DNA of 64,000 bases from Hymenolepis diminuta (lineage: Eukaryota; Platyhelminthes; Cestoda; Cyclophyllidea; Hymenolepididae): the NCBI GenBank assembly GCA_900708905.1, contig CAADRB010000016.1, positions 1,803,000-1,866,999 of the forward strand, given 5' to 3'. Position 1 is the first letter of the stretch, and each line of letters opens with the position of its first letter. A model generated the notes under the pieces. That model was not told the origin of the DNA, searched no databases, and saw only the letters and a list, made by a program, of their open reading frames with translations. A program made the position numbers and the translations under genes. Below, piece by piece: positions 1 to 10,662 of the stretch.

Positions 1-728
1 AACAAGCAACATTGTGTTTCACTGCGTACTCGTGATCTTTAGGCACCATTTTTAGACCAAATCATAGCTGACACCGACGAGAAGTGGATCCTTTACGACA
101 ATGTTAAGCGCAAAAGACAGTGGCTAAGTTTTGGTTCAAAGCCAATTCCACAACCGAGAAGTGGATTGCACTCGGAACAAATTCTTTTGTGTATGGTGGG
201 ATTTGAAGGGAATTGTTTATTATGAACTAATGGGAGACAATCAAATAACAACATCTGAAGTTTACTGTCGGCAGCTAACTCGTTTAAAAGCAGTTAACGG
301 CAGGAAAAACGGCCTTTTTTGATGGATCGAAAAGGAGTGATTCTGCACCATGACAATACCAGACCCCACACTTCAAGAGCAACCAAAAATCTCGTTGAGA
401 AGTTTGGCTAGGAAGCCATGCATCACCCACTATATTCTCCCGATCTCGCACCAACCGATTTTCGATTTTTCAGGAACTTACCAGAATCATTTAATGGGAC
501 AAAGGCTTACTTCAAGATTAGAGGTGAAAGTGGGGCTAGTTTCTCTTTATGAGTCCAAACTGGCTAAATTCTATGAAGAAGGAATCAGAAAGCTTATGAC
601 AAGATGGGAAGATGTAATTAATAAAAATGGTGACTATGTTGAATACTAAATAAATGTATTTTTGGCAAAATTTTCACTTTAATTCAGATTTAAAAATTGG
701 ACAGAACTCCCGTTACAACATGATAGAT
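1..728 (+). mobile_element. Decayed mariner (DD34D) transposon, 3' part
   Basis: The catalytic core of a mariner transposase can be read, but it is broken. The first aspartate is at 76-78 in a DEKWILYDN context. The second is at 352-354 in HHDNTRPH. The third is at 457-459 in YSPDLAPTDF. The spacings of 92 codons and 34 intervening residues are those of mariner. Between the first two the frame shifts out and back (the CRQLTRLK segment is in another frame). A stop replaces the usual Trp before the third aspartate, and the last 40 or so codons again need another frame, ending near 648. An A-rich tail follows, then a probable 3' inverted repeat around 696-728 (acagaactcccgttacaaca). The 5' half lies left of the window. 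It sits just upstream of, or in an intron of, CTNNBL1. It is a non-functional copy. Confidence 0.85.
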
Positions 729-1003
729 TACGAGTTCGATACACATTTGGCGATTATTCTGGTTAAGAATTTCTTGCTAGGGAGATTCCATGAAGCCTTA
801 AAAATGTGTATTAAAAATGCCTTCCTAAATGGATCTCTCCCCCCCCTCCCCCCATCAGTTCTCATTCAAGGTATGAGTGACTCAGCTCACAGGGCATCAC
901 ATTCTTACTGGGAAACTCTCATTCGGTCATCTTTCTCACGTATTGGGCTTAGCAATTTCCGTCACTGGATGCTAATAATCATTCTTTTCACTGTCCATTG
1001 CAG

Positions 1004-1760
1004 CGTCTTTCGCAGCATCCAAATGTCAGCAAAGAAGAGTTGGAAGAAATGGTAACCATTAAAAAAATGGACAGTGGCCTACTCTCTCTTCAACTTATTG
1101 ACACTTGTCTACTTGATATCTCCGTCAATGGATCACCATCAGTAAGGACAGCTTTTATAAGAGCTTTTTAATTCTATGAAAAAATTATTCTGACTCATGA
1201 TTTTGCTTTTCTAGATTCTGAGATGTCTTCAACGTCTTTTAAAGATGCGAGGTGCGTCCACTGCAGACTTGGTAGCGACGGTTAGAGGTGCGTTTTGAGA
1301 GTTATCTTCCTAAAATATCAAAAAATTTATGCTCAAATTTAGTGGAATAATGGGCAAGCTGTTGAGAACATTTAGATAAATTCTGTTCTTTTTTGAGCCT
1401 GACGATGAATTTCTAAATCTAGTGGTACGTTCTTAACTAGGGCCATTGTTAATAGGATTGCTAGTAAAATAGTTAGGTTCCAAAGCCCACTGTACAAATC
1501 CTATTATTTCTAAGACTGACTCAGAATGAATTTTATATAGCAAACTTACGTTAATCTAGTTTTGCCATTATTTAATACTGATATCTCCATTTTTTCTAGA
1601 TTACGCTGAGAGTCTTGGTGAGAGTCAGACCGTCATGACTACAGAAAAGGCAAGAGTTCTTCGCATTATCGGTCGGTTCGGGGAAATGGAAAACCGCCCA
1701 ACTCAAACACCTTCGACGTCCGTCAGCGACATCCCACTTCCCCCTACTCTTCCCCAATAA
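1004..1760 (+). CDS. CTNNBL1: CTNNBL1 (beta-catenin-like protein 1), last three coding exons
   Basis: Exons 1004-1141, 1215-1287 and 1600-1760 join in frame (phases 0 and 1) and end at TAA 1758-1760, giving about 123 residues. The segments KKMDSGLLSLQLID, LQRLLKMRGAS and DYAESLGESQ correspond in order to the C-terminal helices of animal CTNNBL1. I recall these as a dispensable-looking armadillo-type end of a protein that binds the Prp19/CDC5L spliceosome complex in the nucleus. All three introns have GT-AG borders; the acceptors are ttgcag, ttctag and ttctag. About 25 residues rich in Pro, Thr and Ser follow the point where the vertebrate protein ends. Upstream exons lie left of the window or beyond the mariner copy. 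The gene is convergent with MSRA. Confidence 0.85.
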
Positions 1761-2424
1761 GCCCCCCGCATATCTTTCCGAAATATCCTCTCTTTGTAAT
1801 ATATACATGCAAATGCAAAAAAATTAATACAGCTTGTTATATATAAGTTCATGTGTTTTTATTTCAATATTAGGAAGAATTTGAGTTAAGGGAAATGTAT
1901 GTTTACTTAATTGTACCGTAGCTATTAACAGGTTGCAAATCTGCCACTTCAGAGGTCACAGATTCGAAACACTACAGCACGGTGGGTTTGTGGGGTAACA
2001 GGACTTTAGGTCACCAGATTAGGAGTTATGACTAATGTTTAGCGGCTGACAGCAGATAACCGCAGTCCTAAGTTGAGCCTATTGTATTGTTTTGATCTCT
2101 TTTAGAATTCTAAAACTGCCAGTACTAACGGGCTGGTCAAGTCAATGATCAAATGTCTCAAATATCCACAGGCGACATCTTCAATGTTATCTACTTCATC
2201 ATACATCAAGATTCTATGAGAAAGCTGAATTCAAGAGACCTTAACGTTATTCGCTATCGGACTCCATTAGCACGTTAATACAAAGACTTCACCTCTGTCA
2301 GTTTCATAGAAAACATATGCACAAATTAAAAAAAGATTACATTGTATTAGTTAAGTTAAGTATACTGTTTAAATATGATAACAAAGAACCTGAGTTTTCA
2401 GAAAAGAAAAGGTACTTCGGGGGT
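1761..2424. other. Intergenic region between convergent CTNNBL1 and MSRA
   Basis: This stretch must hold both 3' UTRs. No coding exon is supported. A TTTATT at 1857-1862 could be the minus-strand AATAAA for MSRA, though it is about 560 bases past the stop. A moderately GC-rich stretch at about 1927-2090 contrasts with its surroundings and is listed separately as a possible SINE relic. Confidence 0.5.
1927..2090 (+). mobile_element. Possible tRNA-derived SINE relic
   Basis: The stretch contains acagattcgaaac, close to a pol III B-box, inside a less AT-rich block with tRNA-like phrases. No clear A-box or tRNA fold was found. It may instead be ordinary 3' UTR sequence. Confidence 0.2.
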
Positions 2425-3165
2425 CTACTTCAAAGGGCAGGAAACTCCAGTACCCTTAAGGCCACAATATCCTTTAGGATTTTTACTCAAATATTGTTGA
2501 TGATAAGGTTCAGCATAAAAGAATTCCGTCAGAAGTTTAATTTCTGTCGTTATAGGTTTTGAATCACCGAGGGCTTTTTGATAAGCGTCTCTAGATTCAA
2601 TAGCAGCTTTGAGTTGATCTTCCGTGGAAGCGAAGATTACTGATCTATACTGAGGTCCAACATCGTTGCCCTGACGATTAAGCGTAGTGGGATCGTGGGC
2701 CTCCCAAAAAGTCTAAGGAAAGTTAAAAAGAACTAGCTAATGATTACCTTAAGTAGAACGTTTAAGGGTGTGAGCTGGGGATTGTAGACTACGCGTACGA
2801 CTTCTGCATGACCTGTATCTCCATTACAAACGTCTTTGTAACTCGGGTTGTTCATATTTCCACCACCAAAACCAACCTATCAAAGAAATAAACAATATAG
2901 TTAACACTTAACGTGCACAAAACTAATTCAAGGTCAATAATCTTAAGCTCAATCCATCACGCGATGATAAAAATATCAATGCATTTTATTTTCAATATTA
3001 AGCCTTTTTGAACTTTTATTAACCCACCTGTGTAGAGTAGATGTTTGGAATTTCCCAGAAAAGACGTTCAGCGCCCCAAAAGCAGCCCAGTCCGAACATA
3101 ATGGTTTCACAGCCATCAGGGAATGGGGGATTAAGTGGGGTACCAAGAACATGATGCTTTTGCAT
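2425..3165 (-). CDS. MSRA: Peptide-methionine (S)-S-oxide reductase MsrA, complete
   Basis: Three exons on the minus strand, 3165-3028, 2876-2748 and 2712-2425, join at phase 0 with GT-AG introns. They encode 184 residues from ATG 3165-3163 to TAG 2427-2425. MsrA reduces methionine-S-sulfoxide in proteins back to methionine, with thioredoxin as the usual reductant. Exon 1 carries the catalytic motif GCFWG (Cys at residue 28) preceded by [10 protein letters not shown]. Exon 2 has [13 protein letters not shown]. Exon 3 has [25 protein letters not shown] and the C-terminal [12 protein letters not shown], which supplies candidate resolving cysteines. Length and order match eukaryotic MsrA. No mitochondrial presequence is visible, so a cytosolic form is inferred. 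An upstream exon adding a targeting peptide cannot be excluded. Confidence 0.95.
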
Positions 3166-6100
3166 TTTGTTTCCAATTTTTGAAAACTAATGCATAAAAT
3201 AAAAAAAATACGCAGGTATGAGAATATAAAAACTAATTAGAAAGTTATATTAACGGAAATTCAATTGTTTTAAAAGTTTATCCACTGATAAGCTCTATCA
3301 GCATTATCAATAACAGATTCTAGTATTTTGACCAGGTTTTAAGATTTGTGTCACATTCCAAAAAATTAGACGATAATGCATCAATGATTATGATGAAAAT
3401 GATTATAAACAGAATTTGGCTGGATTAATTATGGAAGATCGCTAAATAAAAATTGTGAATGTTAAGAAAAGTTAATATAATAAAGTAGAACAAAAAGGCA
3501 ACCTCAAAGTATTAATAAATAAGAAATTACATAAGATAAAGCGCAGAAAGTATTCGCAACAAATAAACAGCCAAATGAATTGAATAAGCGAGTGCCCATT
3601 AAGGCTCCTTTCAAGCGCCAAACATCACCCAACCAAAATGAAACATTTTCTAGGTCACATTCTCATTAGCCACAGTGTTACTCATTACTCTAGAGTAAAT
3701 TAGGGTATTAACCATGTTTGCTAAGTTGTTTATGTATATAATACTGATATATACCTAATTTCTAGATGCTTTAAATTTTACAAAAACCAAGGGTGATTAA
3801 GTTGTCATATATCAGAAAAACGTCTTTAATCTGACATTAAAAGCGATGATAATGTGTCTTTTTAGTGTTTTATATGCAGCTTTAAAGAATACATATACAT
3901 AGACGTAACAAATATCTGAGCTGGGTGGTGATTAACTGAAAATGGCGAATTCAATAGGCTAAAATCCCTTTCCTCCTCCTTCAACAAAGGCCTCCTGTCG
4001 GACTAGTTTAAAATGCGATGCCTGTACTGTGTATAAAATGTCATTTTTATTCTCATTTGCTTGGCCATTGCTTTAATGAATCCGGGGGAAAACATCCCGC
4101 ATTGAATCTTATCAGCTAATCAACAAGTTCCAAATATCATCGGCATGAATTCGCTTAGAATCTTATGGGTCAAATCGCAAAAATTGAGCCTTGAGATATT
4201 TGAATGTCATAAGTGAATTAGCTCCTTTATTAGAAAGTAAACAAGTCAATAGTTTCATAACTCAAACAAGATAAGAGTCTTCATATTCTGAATACATTAT
4301 AGACTATATCCCAAATCCTACTGAATGGTTTTACCATTACACGGAATCAAACTAAAACATGTAAGGGTTTTTAGTGACACGGGTAATCATTATATTTTTG
4401 AAATAATCAATTCTGATATACAAAGACAATTTACTGGGGTAATAAGTCACAGAGACAGAGGCTGATTACGTGAATTATAAGATAAAAATAGCGTAAATGA
4501 CATTGTGTCGGTTTGTGACAAGTATCAAGGTAGCTCTAATCCTGAGTAAAGCTACTTAAAGAGCCAGACCAAATTAGACTAGACCGCTCCATATTAGATC
4601 ATATGATATACTTTAGGTTAACGGAAAACAGCAACCTTTACCGGGTGAATGGACCAAATGTCAATTGGGACTACGGGTTTATTGAAAATTAGAAAACGAA
4701 TGAGAGTGGAAAGGAGGAATGAGTGGGGAAAGAAATTGAGAGGAAAGAGAGAGGACAATCCAGATTGTGAGGGACAGACGAAACGGGGTACTTAAGGTAA
4801 TTGTCTGAATTCGTGTTCTTTGTCCATCAACAAGTCGAGAAAATGTATGAGTCAGTCAGAATGAATAATGAGTACACATTTTAAAGTTCGAAATTCCCCT
4901 GGGGTTAATTTTATAACAAAAAGCTGTAGTAATCTGTAAAGTTTAAATGAAAAAGAAAATTGATAGTTCTTTTTCTTTGATGAAGTTTACTGTCTTCTCA
5001 GTTAAAATTGGATTGTCATTTCTGAAGAGTCTCAGTTACAAAACCAATTTAAGGCAAAACAAGAGTTTCTAAATTTTATCAAAAACTAAAAATTTTAATT
5101 TAACATTTACGGAAAGGAGTGATAAATAAAGTTGATTTAAAGAAGGAGAGGTTGATTAAGTGACTTATAAAAGTAGGACGAATGAGAGATGTCACGTCAA
5201 TTTATGACAAGTAGGGTTAAGCGGTTAAATGCATGGAATTGAGTAACTATGTAATATTTAGGATAATTGCAAGAATGTAAGATCTAATAAAAGTGAGATA
5301 TTTAAATAATGCAGCATAACTACTGAATCGTGGAAGGGATACATTAAATAACAATTTTGTTGCTCTTACGGTGAACATTAAATTTAAGTGCATGTATCAG
5401 ATGTAATAGAAACATTTATTTTAAGTAAACAAAAGCACCAATATATGAATATAAACTTTACGATGTTGGTAACATCACATCAACAAAGGCAATGGAGTCT
5501 TTGAAGCTCAAGGAGCAAATATATTGTAGGTACCAACAGATGAGTGTACTAATGTCAGTCTTTGGAATGTTGGCCTTCGGTCCTAAAGATTTCACATTTA
5601 CCTTCCTCATAAGGGGCAAGGTTTTACAATGATAAGCAGTTATGTACTTAATAACTTAAGAAATCAATGTAAGTTTTCAGCACATCCGACCATTGATGAT
5701 GTATCAAATATTGAAGCTTGATAGCTCCCACTTGAACTAAGCCATTTCCAAAAGTGCCAACTTTAAGATGAAGCAAGACCATGGTGATTCTGAACTCTGT
5801 CAAATTTTTCCCTTTCGCCTCTCCACTCCCCACTCCCCCCCTCCCCCCTTTTTATAATCTATTTGGAATATACAACCGTTCTTACTATATAAATGATTTC
5901 TAGTGATTGAGGATAGTAGAATACATATAAACGTTGCCATGAGTAATAAAAATACCAGTATATATGCCCGCAAATAACATCTTTCAAAAATAATAATATT
6001 AACTTTCTCATATAGATAATGATATTTGGTTAAAATTACTGATAAAAAATTTCGAAAAAAACCAGATTTAAAATTTTAAATCAACTAATAAGCTTATTCC

Positions 6101-8035
6101 CTGAAATCACAGTTGATAATGTGTTAAAAGAACAGTTCGTTAAGAAGACAATGAACGATGAATCCTCATGCATTTCTAAAATTGTTACCTAGGTCATCGC
6201 AGATTTCTCGGACCCAATTATCTCGACCCTGCTGCAACCCCAAGACTGTTACCAAGTCCGGTGACCTCAAATGGTTTATTAGCGGAATAAGCCATTTAAG
6301 TGAGTGAGAGTTGCCAAGGTTCAATTTCCCCAATCAGCGATGTTTGGAATCATTCCATCTGTTTACGCTACACATTCTCTATGAAACTATACAAAGCCCC
6401 TAGTATAAACGCATCACACACTTGTCACTTATCTACAAGAACGGTTCTCTCTACTCTCTCGCACTTCTCCTCTCTGTTTTCTCAGTTCTCTCCTGCTCTC
6501 TTGTATTTTGACCGCTGTTCCTACAACAAACTAATAACCCTGTGTGCATTCACCCTTCTGATAGCAACAACTGTTACCAAAACAATATTAATGATCAAGT
6601 CAGTTCTATTAGTTTCACTTGACAACTATCACCAATGCACTTTAAGAAGCAGAAATTTTTTGATTTTATAAAAATTAACAAAATAATGATACTTAATGTT
6701 TCCATCACCTACAATTAATTTTTAGCGGTATGGAAGAGAGAGAAGAGATTAAGGTCTAGATAAGCTATCTTCCTTCTAACCAACTATGATATTCACCATA
6801 TTGGAAAAGTGGCCAGGTTGTGTCGAAAAGTTGAGTCAAGTGGGAATAAAATGGGTAGATCCGGTCTGTCCAAATGAAATATCGCGAGATTATACTGTGC
6901 CTGGAAGCATCAGAACTCTGATAGTGATATAGGGTACCGGCTCGCAAGTAGTAAACAAGTACATTTAAGAAGGGTGCGCTAGAGTTTGTTGTTGGCCTGA
7001 TGACTCCAGATTCACATAAAATAAGTAAACAGTGGATTCGGTGTAAGATACTGAGATTGAATTACAGCAACTGCATTCGACACATTTTGCACATGGCCAA
7101 CCAATTCAATAAAATTATGCTTTTCCTTTTCATTCTGCCCTTAACACATCTTGCCCTTCTCATTCACTCAAATGCATGTTGTTCCATTTGACAGTAAATT
7201 GTCTGAATTTACCATGTACAATTAAGCTACAACATACAAAAGTGGGTAAATGAATACACGCTTCCTGTCTATTTCCCTCTAATTCACCCATTTTGAGTAG
7301 TTGTTATTCTGAAAGAAGTTATGTCCTGAATTACTCTAAAAGCATAGACTACGTTGAGGTAAGATAAATTCACAAACGAAATTAAGAATCCTCCTAATGA
7401 CTAACAGAAAATAAGCGCCTTTTCCGAGGTCTAAAAGGTAAGATTTATGTTTGAATATTAAAACAAAATGAAATGGAAATCTGAACTAGAAATAGGGGAG
7501 TAATAATGAAAATTGATATTGCAAGAGCGGGACAACAAGCAAATACAGTGAGATCGCAAAGTTGGCATATGTAAGACAGGCGGAATAGCTGGGCCATAAT
7601 GGACTGTCTGGGTGAAAACAATAATTTAATTGAGGGCGTTCTTTGGGCACAAGGAGTAAAGCGAATTGACCGGACTCAATTTACGCTAACATTCAGATAA
7701 AATAAACGAAAGAATAGATGGGATATATGAAATAATACGCGCTCCGTAAAAACTTGGGAAGAGTTAGAAAGCATATTCTTTGATTCTATCCACCTCGATA
7801 ACGAATACCCAGTAGTATTTCCAGCTGCAATTAAACCATTGATCTAAAATCTTAGGCAAAACTAAATATAAAATTATTTATTAAGCCAACTCATAAAATT
7901 TATAATGAACCACGGGCGTAACAGACGAAAAATCTTTTCTTGCACTGCATATAGCTAAAAGAACCATCGCATATTTGTAAAATCCAGCTGGAGGTAAAAC
8001 AAATTTCCCAAATAACTGATGCGTCATTTTTTCAG
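3166..8035. other. Long AT-rich region with no recognised gene
   Basis: I found no exon chain I can name here. The region includes a C-rich tract near 5824-5848, a CT-rich run at 6425-6500 that keeps one frame open (6300-6671, judged low-complexity), and purine-rich DNA at 4690-4800. Coding-like but unsupported + strand stretches occur at about 5424-5633 and 7620-7846. They might be upstream exons of the candidate gene that ends at 8608. Confidence 0.4.
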
Positions 8036-8608
8036 AATTTTCTGCATTACCAGAAATTTTGATGAAGCTCTTGAACGTATAACTAATTGAAGTGAATACC
8101 ATTCAACGCGCATAATTCCAAAGTCATCACTCAGCTTAACGGACACTCAGAAATATTTTTTGCAGCTTTACGAGAATCCATTCACTGCAGTAGCATGAAT
8201 CTCATATTATCAAAATACCGCAATTGCTATCACTTTAAATTTTATTTTTAAAAGAAAATAGCACTGGAAGAAGCTTTATTACCATCGCCAACGGCACAAG
8301 GAATATTTACAAGTTTTAATCAGGGAAAAGCATTTGTAAAGGGGAATAGAGAAGAAGAAACTGAAGTCAGGTAATCGAGAGTCTTACAATATTTGGATAC
8401 AGAATGTGTTAGGATCCCACATTCTAGTGCTTCAAAGCTTAAACTTTAGCATTTAATTCATGGCTTTCTGGTTTAGCTTACATTCGCGACGTTTACAATT
8501 TGCAGAACAGTTGAAAGACAGACATTATTGGAAGGGCTCAGATTAGTCAACTGGGCAATGTACTTCTCACTTCGCGAAGGTGAATTCACCCAGGAAACTG
8601 AGGAATAA
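8036..8608 (+). CDS. Candidate 3' end of an unidentified spliced gene
   Basis: Two exons are reasonably convincing. Exon 8262-8370 follows an atag acceptor and ends at a CAG/GTAATC donor. Exon 8506-8608 follows a tttgcag acceptor and ends at TAA 8606-8608. Their phases agree (AG+A) and give LEEALLPSPTAQGIF, then KGNREEETEVR, then RQTLLEGLRLVNWAMYFS. Two short candidates fit upstream in phase: 8166-8189 and 8036-8076, the latter after a strong ttttttcag acceptor. An AATAAA lies 102 bases past the stop. The composition looks like a real soluble, acidic-ended protein, but I do not recognise the family, and upstream exons were not found. It sits between MSRA and the kinase gene on the same strand as the latter. 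A competing 73-codon ATG-started frame runs antisense at 8102-7881. Confidence 0.4.
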
Positions 8609-10135
8609 CTTGAACCCCAAAAATTCGTATTTCGAGATTCTTAATTGCCTTCCTCTTCGCATATTATCCGGACAATTCTTTTTTTACACGTGTTTACATA
8701 CTTACCCTCAATAAAAGGGTAAGGTTCCAATTAACAGAATATGACTCCAACGAAATATTTTTCTTACCAACTTAAATCTGTACTAATTCGTTTATTTACA
8801 GATGTGCCTTGTTACAAAGCTAAATTTCCCTACAACTCGTAGCTATGAGGGCCCATCTGCAAATTCAAAGACTTTAATATAGTTCAAATATTCCTTGGAA
8901 GCCGGAATCAGGAGAACTCCATTCCATCTGAGGCTCCGAATTCTTGCTTTCTCAATCAAGGGATTCACAAGCAGAGTGGGAAATATATGACTGTCTTTCT
9001 AACTAAATGCTCTCCTTTCGCATTCTTCTAAGCCTCTGAGCCATAGTTCGGCGACAATTACAGGATCTAAAAATCAAAATATTCACGTGAACTTCTAGCA
9101 CTTTGGTGGATATACGGATCTTGAATTTGTATTATTATCTTTAATACCAGTGTTTGGAAGAAATTTTCTTAATATTAATAATTAATAATAACTATTAATA
9201 ATTAAGTAGATCAAATAATGAAAAATTAAAAAAAACATTCCCTTTAATAATTTTGAATAAATAATTTACAATTGGCTCCTATTAATAAAAAAGGATATTT
9301 CTGAAAGAAATTCCCATGAATACTTCGTTTTACTGAAAAATGTACGAATAGTTACACAAAACATATCTGAGTCGCATTTTTGCACATATTTTAAAATCAG
9401 ATCACCTTGTATCTTGGGAGCCAGATGGGAAAATAACACGGAAATGGTATGATCAACCACCAAAATTGATCCACTGGGTCGATACGCATTGAACACCAAG
9501 AAAACGAATTAATACAAAAACCCAGGAGACGAATCCCTGAAGTTGAATGTTAAAATATTAGAACTTGAAACAATGATCTGTTAATCGAAATTGCAAGACT
9601 TGAATTCAAACTTCAAATACTGATTTGATATCTCGGCATATTTCCTCAATGTTTCCTCGATCTCCTTCCCTTTACCTCTTATTAGAACATCTCCCGTTCG
9701 CCGAGATTACATATTTTCCCACGATAAAGATAAGTATTTTCAAGTTATTAATGATGAAAGTATGGGAAAATCGTTGATAAAAGCTAATAGAATAAGATTC
9801 TGATAACAAATTGAATAAAATTAGTTCATTTTCCTCCCAAATAAGCTCGAATGTAAAATCAAGTCTGTATAACCGAATGTTAATGAGGACTAAAACTATT
9901 TTACAAAAAGGTGCACTTATTACTTTACCGTGTTCAGAAAAAAAGGAGATCGCAAGTGCTGCATACAAAAGTCCACGCGCATATAGCCGTGCAGATTTAA
10001 AAGCAGGCGTCCAATTGGTTATCAGCAAGTTGGATCTGCGCACACTGCGTATGAGCGGAGCAAGGGGAGGGCCATGATCTTTCAACGCTTTTGAAAAGGC
10101 ATTGGAGTAGGGTGAGCAAACACTGCTGTGGATTA
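8609..10135. other. Region upstream of the PKG gene
   Basis: This holds the poly(A) signal of the candidate gene, an AT-rich palindromic patch near 9160-9215 (repeated taataatta units), and presumably the PKG promoter and 5' UTR. No TATA box is assigned. An open minus-strand frame with one stop (9066-8843) is treated as a finding. An 88-codon + strand frame at 9811-10077 ends shortly before the kinase start and may be only a chance open frame in the leader. Confidence 0.4.
8710..8715 (+). terminator. AATAAA poly(A) signal for the candidate gene
   Basis: Canonical hexamer about 100 bases after the TAA at 8606-8608, on the same strand. The motif is common in AT-rich DNA, so it is only supporting evidence. 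Confidence 0.35.
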
Positions 10136-10662
10136 ATGGCATCCACACACAGTCAGCAACAAGACCAATCCCGCCCCCTTGACACATCCCTCAACTCCGA
10201 CCATCAGAACCCCTCCCAACCTCTGCCCAATAAAATCTTCTCCCGAATTCGCAACCTAGCGGTCAACTTCGGTCACTCTTCGGGAATGATTAGGGGTGAC
10301 AGTCAAGACTTACATCTCTCTACTAGTAGTGCAGCCAGTCCTGGCCGGGATGTAAAACAACCCATGAAGTCTCCCCACATTCTTGAAAGAGATGAGATTA
10401 TCTCTGATTTACGTCGACAGTTGGTGAATAAGGATCAGGAAATAGCCTTTCTCATGTCAGAATTGGACAAGTATCAGTCGGTGTTTAATCAGAAATCGTC
10501 AGGGCTTGGTATGGGACGACAAAGAGGAGCGAAACCTGGGATCGGAAGTATGGAAATGGAAGCTGATGGCCCAAGAAAGAGAGGAATCGGTATTTCGGCT
10601 GAACCGAGAGCACTGAAAGTAGATGAAATGGAACATCCAACACACTATCCAAAAACTTCAAA
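10136..10662 (+). CDS. PRKG1: PKG exon 1: dimerisation zipper and autoinhibitory segment
   Basis: Encodes residues 1-175 and two bases of codon 176. Residues 1-80 are Ser/Gln/Pro-rich and probably disordered. Residues 83-115 form a heptad-patterned helix ([14 protein letters not shown] onward to [10 protein letters not shown]), the docking and dimerisation zipper of PKG. Residues 147-157, [11 protein letters not shown], match the pseudosubstrate/autoinhibitory motif, with Gly/Ile in the phospho-acceptor position. The donor is AA/GTAGGT. Confidence 0.93.

Noticed and set aside
6300..6671. 123-codon + strand ORF
   Set aside because: Openness comes from a CT-rich low-complexity tract; no splice or family support.
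10091..10135. Upstream extension of the PKG frame
   Set aside because: The extra 15 codons begin at TTG, not ATG. The first in-frame ATG is at 10136.
9672..10187. 171-codon minus-strand ORF
   Set aside because: It runs antisense into PKG exon 1 and its leader. The start codon lies inside the kinase coding sequence, the C-terminal half is AT-driven hydrophobic sequence, and no family is recognised.
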